Below, one piece after another: positions 1 to 6,168 of a DNA stretch of 7,284 bases. Source of the stretch: an uncultured Bacteroidales bacterium (GTDB taxonomy: Bacteria > Bacteroidota > Bacteroidia > Bacteroidales > UBA932); assembly GCA_945874815.1 (NCBI GenBank), contig CAMCIE010000068.1:1-7284 (forward strand), written 5' to 3'. Positions within the stretch are counted from its first letter, which is position 1; each line of letters opens with the position of its first letter. The translations under genes were made by a program, and so were the position numbers. A model generated the notes under the pieces. The model ran no database searches, was not told the origin of the DNA, and saw only the letters and a list, made by a program, of their open reading frames with translations.

Positions 1-1503
1 CTCGACTACGATCCGACACTGGATTCGAAGAGCGGGCTTTCAAGAATGGATGCCCATAAGCAGTACATGAAACTCATGCACCCGGCAACCCAGATGTCTG
101 AGCCGGTGGCAAGGGCTCTCATGGAGAACAATATCTCCATTCCGGAGATTGAAATGTACAAGAGTCTATCTGAGGATGAAATCATCGAGAAAGGCTCAGG
201 CAAGATGAGAATCAAGCCTATGGACATGGTTCATGGCAAGAAATGCAACGGTCTGAAGAGCCTGCCAAAGGAAATCGGCAAGCTTGTCAACCTTGAAAAA
301 CTCTTCATTGCCAACGGAGACCTTGAGTCCATACCTGCTGAGGCTGCAAATCTTGATGCTATCACTGATTTGGAAATATACAACTGTTCTGAAATGAAAG
401 AATTCCCTATGGCCATAACTCAGATGGCTTCATTGGAATCCCTGAACCTTTCGAACAACTCCCAGTGGTCTGCTGATGAGATACTTAAAGGGGTGAGAGC
501 TCTCTCAAGCGGTGAGGCGGCTAAGAAAATCCAGATTATTTACCTCACCGAAAACAATCTCGAGGTTGTTCCTGAGGAATTCTGCAATATGGAAAAGCTT
601 GGTCTTCTGGACCTTTCAAAGAACAAGATTCACACAATCGAAAAAGCATTCGGAAAGGATATCAATCCTGTGCAGATGTGCTTCGACTATAACTGTCTGA
701 GCAGCCTTCCGACCGTGGAGATTGACGGAAAGACCATTTTCTGCCAGACAGATGATGTAGAGTCATTCTCATTCAAGTACAACAATTTCACGGAATTCCC
801 TGATGTGTTCAGTGCTGATGCGAAGTATGTGATGAAATCCGTGGACTTCTCGTTCAATCAGATTACCGGATTCCAGCACAATGCAAAAGGAGGCACAGCT
901 TACCAGGGCATCAAGGTTGAAACTCTCACATTGAGCAACAACCCGTTGACCACCTATCCTCTGGAGCTTGCTCAGAGCAACTCAACCGTTGCAAATATCA
1001 ATGTGAGAGGTTGCAATATGAATACTATTCCGGAAGGCAGCTTTACTTATGAGAAGGCTGTGAACATCACTTCAATTGATTTCTCATACAATGAACTGAC
1101 AGACCTTCCATCGGAATTCCATGCCGGCAATATGCCGTATTTCTATGGTATCGACCTTTCGTACAACAGGTTTTCAAAGTTCCCGTTCGAGCCTTTCGAC
1201 AGTGCGTATCTGACAGTGTTCGGAATCCGTGCACAGAGGGATGCCAACGGAAAGCGATGCCTCTCACAGTGGCCTACCGGAATGTATAACCACAAGGGCT
1301 TGAGAGGATTCTACATCGGATCCAACAATCTTGGCAAGATTGACGATACCATTTCCACACTGATCTATTACCTCGATATCAGTGACAATCCGAACATTGT
1401 CTTTGATGCATCGGGCATTTGTTCAGCCTGGAAGGCCGGAGCGTATTATCTGCTGTATGACAAGACACAGGATATCCGTGGATGTGAAAGTATGTTGAAC
1501 TAA
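1..1503 (+). CDS. Leucine-rich-repeat surface protein, 5'-partial
   Basis: This is the C-terminal 500 residues of an LRR protein. The reading frame is open from base 1, so the true start lies upstream and the ATG at 46 is probably an internal methionine. LRRs run from about residue 80 to 470, counting the first codon in the window as 1. They show the pattern LxxLPxxxxxLxxLxxLxLxxN, for example LKSLPKEIGKLVNLEKL, SLNLSNN, LLDLSKNKI, SIDFSYNELTDLP and GIDLSYNRFSKFP. The units are irregular in length, with long inserts near residues 160 and 250. The tail after the last repeat has two cysteines and a YDKTQDIRGC motif, which resembles my memory of LRR proteins in Bacteroides that carry an N-terminal DUF4458; that part is not visible here. 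Such LRR solenoids normally bind proteins; the ligand is unknown. It lies 15 bases before the BACON-LRR lipoprotein gene and is probably co-transcribed with it. Export is inferred from the neighbours, as no signal peptide is in view. Confidence 0.88.
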   Translation, partial: LDYDPTLDSKSGLSRMDAHKQYMKLMHPATQMSEPVARALMENNISIPEIEMYKSLSEDEIIEKGSGKMRIKPMDMVHGKKCNGLKSLPKEIGKLVNLEKLFIANGDLESIPAEAANLDAITDLEIYNCSEMKEFPMAITQMASLESLNLSNNSQWSADEILKGVRALSSGEAAKKIQIIYLTENNLEVVPEEFCNMEKLGLLDLSKNKIHTIEKAFGKDINPVQMCFDYNCLSSLPTVEIDGKTIFCQTDDVESFSFKYNNFTEFPDVFSADAKYVMKSVDFSFNQITGFQHNAKGGTAYQGIKVETLTLSNNPLTTYPLELAQSNSTVANINVRGCNMNTIPEGSFTYEKAVNITSIDFSYNELTDLPSEFHAGNMPYFYGIDLSYNRFSKFPFEPFDSAYLTVFGIRAQRDANGKRCLSQWPTGMYNHKGLRGFYIGSNNLGKIDDTISTLIYYLDISDNPNIVFDASGICSAWKAGAYYLLYDKTQDIRGCESMLN

Positions 1504-1518
1504 AGTTATTGACAGAAT

Positions 1519-3159
1519 ATGAAGATTAATAAAATATTTGTTTTGTTGTCGGCTCTGGCAATAGCAGCAACATCCTGCAAGATTGCACCCGAGGTGGAAT
1601 TCGATGTGGAAGTTGAGTCCGGCACCATCAGTATCGGCCCGAATGGCGGAGTCAGGACCATATCCGTGAAGTCCCCGTCAAACTGGACGGCAACTACACA
1701 GGCACCTTGGATCACTATTTCTCCGGCAAACGGAAATGCAAGTACAGAATGCAATATCATCATTGACTCTACCTTGTATGACTCTTCGAGAGATGCCTGG
1801 GTGACATTCAAGCTCTCAGACGAGATAAATGAACTGAAAGAGTTCAAAGTCGTGCAGGAAGGCTATCAGTATGCCATCACATTGAAGGAGGATATTGTGG
1901 AAATTCCCGAATATGCGGATTACGGTAAACGCAGTTTTGATGTTGCAGTGAATACAAACATTGACTTTGATGTCGTAATCCCTGATAATGCTTCATGGAT
2001 TGCCAGCAAGAAGGAAAATCCTGATTTTGACAGAGGATGCCGTCCGAGGAATGTGCTTGTTCATTTTGACTGGAAGGTTAACACCCGTCCGAACAAAAAT
2101 GAAGTTGAAATCGTTTTCAAGCCGAAGGCTGACAAGCAGCTTGCACAGCATGACAATCTGAAAGTTGTCCAGGGAGCGGCCAAAGAGATCGAAGCCGGTA
2201 CTGCTAAAGGTGATTCCCTTGCCCTTCTTGCAATTGCGCGTGCGATGAATATGTGGAGAGAATGGGATACTGCCGACAAAATGGAGCATTGGGACGGCAT
2301 CACAGTCTGGAAGGAAGGAAAGAACAAGGGCAGGGTTAAATCTGCACAGTTTTTCCTGTTTGCTACCAAGGAAGCACTTCCGTATGAAGTGTCTTATCTT
2401 ACTGCAGCAGAGGAACTTTACTTCTATGGTAATACGAACTCCTTCCTCATGAGCCTGTCATGCGGACCAGATATCTGTAAGCTGACGCAGTTGCGCAAAC
2501 TCACAATTGGTGCTTACGGACTCACTAAACTTGATGACAATTTCAAGAACCTTGTGAATCTGGAGTATCTTGATCTGAACGGAAACAGTTTCGAGGAGAT
2601 TCCTTCAATTCTTTCGGAGAAGAATTTCCCGAAATTGACTGCTCTTATCATGAACGCAAACCAAAGGAATGTAATCGGTGACCTTTTCAACAGCTACAAA
2701 CCTGAAAGCGGCGGGCTTTTTAATGAATGTCCTCTCAGGCCGGATGGAACGAGGGAGTTTCCAAGGCGTCTGCTGAAATGGAGCAATCTTGACACGCTCA
2801 GGCTTTCAGTGAACTATCTTCAGGGAGTGATTCCTGACCTGATGGATGATCCGGATTTCCCTAAATGGACAGCTGCGGAAGTCAATGCATGCGATACACT
2901 CCCGGCAAGGCTCATCGGACTTCCGAAAGTGCTTCCGAATACGGATTTCTTTGCAATAAACCTGAACAGGTTGCATGGCGAGATTCCTGAATGGCTGCTT
3001 TATCATCCGAAACTCGACCTTTGGTATCCGTTCCAATTGGTTTTCTCCCAGGAAGGAAAGGACCTGGAGGGTAACGTGGCAGGCTTCAGCAATGAACCGG
3101 CGAACCTGAACTATTATTACAAGGAATATAAGAACAAGAAATACAATCCAAACAATTAA
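1519..3159 (+). CDS. BACON and plant-type LRR lipoprotein
   Basis: The start MKINKIF leads a lipoprotein signal peptide with lipobox ATSC, so Cys20 is the predicted lipidated residue. Two Ig-like BACON-type domains follow. The first covers about residues 29-115, with SNWTA, APWITISP and the closing strand VVQEG. The second covers about residues 118-219, with NASWIAS and closing VVQG. From Asp232 to Trp264 the sequence DSLALLAIARAMN, then MWREW and WDGITVW, fits the N-terminal cap seen on plant-type LRRs (LRRNT_2-like). LRRs continue to near the C-terminus, including NYLQGVIP (residues 432-439) and NRLHGEIP (483-490), the LxGxIP form. BACON domains are known from Bacteroidota surface proteins and are thought to bind carbohydrate, mucin or act as spacers; the LRR half probably binds a protein. 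No catalytic domain is seen. The stop lies 10 bases before the subtilase start. Domain calls are by eye; the second BACON is the weaker one. Confidence 0.92.
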   Translation: MKINKIFVLLSALAIAATSCKIAPEVEFDVEVESGTISIGPNGGVRTISVKSPSNWTATTQAPWITISPANGNASTECNIIIDSTLYDSSRDAWVTFKLSDEINELKEFKVVQEGYQYAITLKEDIVEIPEYADYGKRSFDVAVNTNIDFDVVIPDNASWIASKKENPDFDRGCRPRNVLVHFDWKVNTRPNKNEVEIVFKPKADKQLAQHDNLKVVQGAAKEIEAGTAKGDSLALLAIARAMNMWREWDTADKMEHWDGITVWKEGKNKGRVKSAQFFLFATKEALPYEVSYLTAAEELYFYGNTNSFLMSLSCGPDICKLTQLRKLTIGAYGLTKLDDNFKNLVNLEYLDLNGNSFEEIPSILSEKNFPKLTALIMNANQRNVIGDLFNSYKPESGGLFNECPLRPDGTREFPRRLLKWSNLDTLRLSVNYLQGVIPDLMDDPDFPKWTAAEVNACDTLPARLIGLPKVLPNTDFFAINLNRLHGEIPEWLLYHPKLDLWYPFQLVFSQEGKDLEGNVAGFSNEPANLNYYYKEYKNKKYNPNN

Positions 3160-3169
3160 TCGGGATTGA

Positions 3170-5188
3170 ATGAAGATGAACAGAATACTCAATACAATCA
3201 TGATAGCTGCGGTTTTTGCCGGAATAGTATCCTGCAATGTCGCGGCTCCGGAGACTGGGAATACGCTTCCTTCGCCTGAAATGACAGATGATGTGCTTCC
3301 TGGAGAGCTTCTGGTGCGTTTCGATGCATCAGTGGAGGGACTTCTCAGGGAGGCCGGACTTACCAAGGCCGCTTCGACCAAAAGTGGAGTCCAGTCTGTC
3401 GATGAGGTGCTTGCGCTTTTGGAAGGCTGTACGCTGGAGAGGGTTTTCCCTGTTGACAAGAGGACGGAGGAGAAGGCCGTTCTCAATGGACTGAACCTTT
3501 GGTATGTAGTCCGTTTCTCTGAAGATTTATCCGTGGAGGATGTTGCATCCCGCCTGTCTGCACTCGGGGAAGTGAACCGTGTGGAATATAACAGGACTAT
3601 CAGGAAAGCATATTCAAAGCCTGCCATAGCCCTGTCAAGCAAGAATCTGGCAGCATTTACCAAGGCTGCAAACGATGCTGTATGGAACGATCCGGAACTG
3701 CCTTATCAGTGGCATCTGGTGAATGACGGCAACCTCAAACCTGAGAAATTCACTGCCGGTTCGGATGTGAACGTAAGGGGAGCCTGGAAAAAATGCACCG
3801 GAGACCCATCCATCATCGTCGCCGTGGTCGATGAAGGTGTGGATGTCTTCCATGAAGACCTCCAGGCCAGCATGTGGGTGAATGAAGATGAAATCTGGCG
3901 TTCACACGAAGACAATGACGGAAACGGTTATGCAGGCGATGTATATGGATATAACTTCGCAAGGAACAGCGGCGTGATTGCCACTGACAGCAAGTACGAC
4001 ACCGGCCATGGCTCCCATGTTGCAGGAGTAATCGCCGCACAGAACAACAACGGCAAGGGAATCAGTTCAATCGCAGGTGGTGACGGTGTGAATCCCGGCG
4101 TAAAGATTATGTCCTGCCAGATTTTCTCCGGACAGTATGCGGCTTCGGTCCTTGATGAGGTAAGAGCTATCAAATATGCGGCAGACAACGGTGCTGTCAT
4201 CCTTCAGTGCAGCTGGGGCTATACTTCCGGGGCATCCAATCCTTATGAATGGACCCCACAGTATTCCACTGACGAGCAGTGGAAATATGACTGCCCTCTT
4301 GAGGTTGCGGCCCTTGACTATTTCATTCACTATGCCGGCTCTCCGGATGGTGTGATTGAAGGTGGCATTGCAATCTTTGCCGGAGGAAACGAAGACGCAC
4401 CGGCAGCCGGTTATCCTGGAGCATACAAAGATTTCGTTTCGGTAGCAGCCCCTGCGGGTGATTTCACTCCGGCCATCTATTCCAACTATGGCACCGGAAT
4501 CAATATCAGCGCTCCGGGCGGAGACCAGGACTACTACTGGGATTATGATGACAGGGGCACGAGGGGTGCCATAGGCTGCGTCCTTTCAACCTTGCCGAAG
4601 ACCGTTTCCGAGAGTGGATACGGCTATATGGAAGGTACTTCAATGGCCTGCCCTCATGTTTCAGGAGTCGTTGCCCTCGGCCTTTCCTATGCAGCAAAGC
4701 TCAAGAAACATTTCAAGGCTGAAGAAGTCATAGAGATGCTTTATGAGTCTGCAAGACTGAGACCTGTCGATTCAACATGGGATTACGATTCTCCGAAGGT
4801 TTATTATAAATATGTGGCAGACCTGGGCCTTACCCATAAATCTTCTATCGACCTGACAGAATACAGGGGACAGATGGGAACAGGAATGGTCAATGCAGAA
4901 GGCCTGCTCAATCTTATCGAGGGTGCGGATGCGCCGAAGATGGTCTTCCCGAATGTGACGGTGTCAGCCGGTTCGACTGCTACATATTGTCCTTCCCTGT
5001 ATCTTGACGGTTCGAACTTTACTGTCACAGTGGAGGACGGCTCCATAGCGAGCGCTTCAGTATCAGGGAACAAGATCATTTTCATTGGCTTGAAAGCCGG
5101 TCAGACAAAGGCAAGTGTGAGCGGATTGCAGACACAGCAGTTTGTCATAACCGTCAAACCTTCAGACAGTATCAACGGCTGGCTTTAG
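3170..5188 (+). CDS. S8 family (subtilisin-like) serine protease lipoprotein
   Basis: This is a secreted endopeptidase of the subtilase family. The signal peptide ends in lipobox IVSC, so Cys22 is the predicted lipid anchor. Residues about 43-148 look like a propeptide: it starts PGELLVRF and ends with YVVRFSED and NRVEYN, a fold that in this family chaperones and inhibits the enzyme. The catalytic domain spans about 165-585. Asp221 lies in VAVVDEGVD, His280 in GHGSHVAG, the oxyanion Asn407 in AGGNED and Ser491 in GTSMACPHVSG, so the triad is complete. The Asp is followed by Glu-Gly rather than the common Ser/Thr-Gly. GTGMVNAEGLLNL closes the domain. Residues about 590-672 form a beta-rich Ig-like tail ending NGWL; it does not look like a type IX secretion signal. 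The mature protein has several cysteines besides Cys22. Start: a second ATG two codons downstream (3176) would also leave an intact signal peptide. It sits 10 bases after the LRR lipoprotein gene and 5 before the DUF1573 gene. Activity is likely; the substrate is unknown. Confidence 0.96.
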   Translation: MKMNRILNTIMIAAVFAGIVSCNVAAPETGNTLPSPEMTDDVLPGELLVRFDASVEGLLREAGLTKAASTKSGVQSVDEVLALLEGCTLERVFPVDKRTEEKAVLNGLNLWYVVRFSEDLSVEDVASRLSALGEVNRVEYNRTIRKAYSKPAIALSSKNLAAFTKAANDAVWNDPELPYQWHLVNDGNLKPEKFTAGSDVNVRGAWKKCTGDPSIIVAVVDEGVDVFHEDLQASMWVNEDEIWRSHEDNDGNGYAGDVYGYNFARNSGVIATDSKYDTGHGSHVAGVIAAQNNNGKGISSIAGGDGVNPGVKIMSCQIFSGQYAASVLDEVRAIKYAADNGAVILQCSWGYTSGASNPYEWTPQYSTDEQWKYDCPLEVAALDYFIHYAGSPDGVIEGGIAIFAGGNEDAPAAGYPGAYKDFVSVAAPAGDFTPAIYSNYGTGINISAPGGDQDYYWDYDDRGTRGAIGCVLSTLPKTVSESGYGYMEGTSMACPHVSGVVALGLSYAAKLKKHFKAEEVIEMLYESARLRPVDSTWDYDSPKVYYKYVADLGLTHKSSIDLTEYRGQMGTGMVNAEGLLNLIEGADAPKMVFPNVTVSAGSTATYCPSLYLDGSNFTVTVEDGSIASASVSGNKIIFIGLKAGQTKASVSGLQTQQFVITVKPSDSINGWL

Positions 5189-5193
5189 TACGC

Positions 5194-5646
5194 ATGAAAC
5201 ACCTGCTCTACATACTCATTCTGGCTGCCATGTCTTTTGCGTCCATGCACGAGGCGGCAGCCCAGATAAAGTTGGTGCCCAAGGAAAAGCTTGACAGCAT
5301 TGCCAATCCGGCTTTGAGCCCCGAGGCAGGTTACCTGAAGTTTGACAAGACAGTTCTCACTCTTCCAACGATGTCAGAACAGGATCCTCCGGCAAGGATG
5401 TCCTTCCTGATGACGAACGTGTCGGACAAAGAGTTGAGGCTGACTTCACTCAGTACTTCTTGTTCATGTGTTACAGCACGCTCTGACCGCCAAACCCTGA
5501 AACCGGGGGAGAGTGCCACAATCAAGGTGACATACTATCCTGAAGGTCATCTGGGCACATTCACCCACCGTGTCAACATTTTTACGGGAGGTTACAAAGA
5601 GCCGTCAGCGCTGCTGAAAGTCAATGTCCATGTAGAAAACAACTGA
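5194..5646 (+). CDS. Secreted DUF1573 domain protein
   Basis: This 150-residue protein has a standard signal peptide with probable cleavage after AAA at residue 23 (mature start QIKLVP). There is no lipobox cysteine, so a periplasmic or secreted protein is expected. The rest matches the DUF1573 pattern, a small Ig-like (ASH/HYDIN-like) beta-sandwich common in Bacteroidota: LKFDKTVLTL, then FLMTNVSDKELRL, the cysteine motif TSCSCVTA (Cys90 and Cys92), LKPGESATIKVTYYP and GTFTHRVNIFTGG. The family usually has CGC where this protein has CSC. The function of DUF1573 proteins is not established; an accessory or scaffold role in the envelope is a guess. The gene begins 5 bases after the subtilase stop, so tight co-translation with the protease is likely and a functional link is plausible. 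No Shine-Dalgarno sequence is visible before the ATG. Confidence 0.9.
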   Translation: MKHLLYILILAAMSFASMHEAAAQIKLVPKEKLDSIANPALSPEAGYLKFDKTVLTLPTMSEQDPPARMSFLMTNVSDKELRLTSLSTSCSCVTARSDRQTLKPGESATIKVTYYPEGHLGTFTHRVNIFTGGYKEPSALLKVNVHVENN

Positions 5647-5665
5647 ATTTAAGAGAATATCAGAT

Positions 5666-6106
5666 ATGAAGACTTTTTTCAAAGCATTCCTTACAGTCTT
5701 GTCCGCTGCTCTTGTTTTTGCCTGCAGCAAGATTGACAAAGAGCCGGCTGTCGTTTACCTGCCGGTGAATGCAAACAATATTTCCGGTGATTGGGAACTT
5801 GCGGAGTTTAACGGTTTAACCTTGATTGAAGGTACATATATGCATATCACATTCGTCAGAAACGACAAGACCTTCGTAATGACACAGAATCTGGATGCGA
5901 CAAGTGATGTACCTCATACAAGCACAGGCTCATTCAATATCCTGACTGAGAATGGAGTAAGCATCATCAAAGGTAAATATGACTATGACGGCGGTTTGTG
6001 GGGACACGACTACATCGTTACAGACCTTACTGCCACCAGCATGACCTGGACTGCTAAAGATGACGAGACATTCGTCCAGAAATTCGAGCGTCCGGCAGAG
6101 AAATAG
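5666..6106 (+). CDS. Small lipocalin-like lipoprotein
   Basis: This is a 146-residue lipoprotein. The signal peptide ends in VFAC, making Cys20 the predicted lipidated residue, and the mature protein is 127 residues. The mature part begins with SGDWEL (Trp43), then strands such as MHITFVRNDKTFVM, STGSFNIL, GVSIIKGKYDYDGG and the closing LTATSMTW with FVQKFERP. This order of a GxW motif, a T/F-rich strand and a final Lt-x-x-x-M-x-W strand followed by a strand with a terminal Arg is what lipocalin-like lipoproteins of Bacteroidota show, so a small beta-barrel is likely. Ligand and function are unknown. It is the last gene of the operon, 19 bases after the DUF1573 gene and just before a strong hairpin. 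Because it follows a protease, a role as protease inhibitor or chaperone is possible, by analogy with the small inhibitor proteins encoded beside C10 proteases in Bacteroides; no sequence motif proves this. Confidence 0.85.
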   Translation: MKTFFKAFLTVLSAALVFACSKIDKEPAVVYLPVNANNISGDWELAEFNGLTLIEGTYMHITFVRNDKTFVMTQNLDATSDVPHTSTGSFNILTENGVSIIKGKYDYDGGLWGHDYIVTDLTATSMTWTAKDDETFVQKFERPAEK

Positions 6107-6131
6107 CCGTGAGCATGATGCAATATTAACC

Positions 6132-6168
6132 CAAAAGGGGACAACTCAATCGAGTTTGTCCCCTTTTG
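6132..6168. terminator. Bidirectional intrinsic terminator overlapping a 3' coding end
   Basis: The left arm 6132-6147 pairs with the right arm 6152-6168 around the four-base loop AATC, with a single unpaired T near 6157. The core is AAAAGGGGACAA against TTGTCCCC and TTTT. The ascending TTTT of each arm lies at the outer end of the stem on either strand, so the hairpin can serve both convergent transcripts. It falls 25 bases after the lipocalin-like gene's stop. On the - strand the right arm encodes the last residues of the ribonuclease (AKGDKLD), and its TGA stop begins in the last base of the loop's left side and continues into the left arm (6148-6146). There is no long T-run beyond the stem, so the efficiency is uncertain. 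Confidence 0.8.

Larger units (their letters stand above)
1..6106 (+). other. Probable five-gene operon for cell-envelope proteins
   Basis: The five + strand genes are separated by only 15, 10, 5 and 19 bases. I see no hairpin with a T-run and no convincing Bacteroidota promoter (TTG then TAnnTTTG) in any gap. All four proteins with visible N-termini have export signals, three of them lipoproteins. The promoter and the start of the first gene lie left of the window, so more genes may belong to the unit. No sensor kinase, sigma/anti-sigma pair or SusC/SusD pair is in view. Confidence 0.75.

Noticed and set aside
46..48. ATG as start of the first LRR gene
   Set aside because: The frame is open to base 1, no signal peptide follows this ATG although the neighbours are exported, and 15 in-frame codons precede it. 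The gene is treated as partial.
1528..1546. AT-rich stretch resembling a Bacteroidota -7 element
   Set aside because: It does not match TAnnTTTG in its first base and lies inside the signal-peptide codons of the lipoprotein gene, with no paired -33 element seen.
1506..1847. Open frame of 113 codons on the - strand
   Set aside because: It is antisense to the signal peptide and first BACON domain of the lipoprotein, with no family resemblance of its own.
1603..2175. BACON domains as a sign of a polysaccharide utilisation locus
   Set aside because: No SusC, SusD, glycoside hydrolase or polysaccharide lyase is present in the window, and the neighbours point to protein targets instead.
2806..3663. 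Long open frame of 285 codons on the - strand
   Set aside because: It lies wholly across the ends of two clear + strand genes. Its composition is Ser/Arg/Thr-rich as expected of a shadow frame, and it has no recognisable domain.
4940..5188. Type IX secretion C-terminal domain on the subtilase
   Set aside because: The tail lacks the usual glycine-rich and terminal lysine-containing motifs, and the protein has its own lipobox for anchoring.
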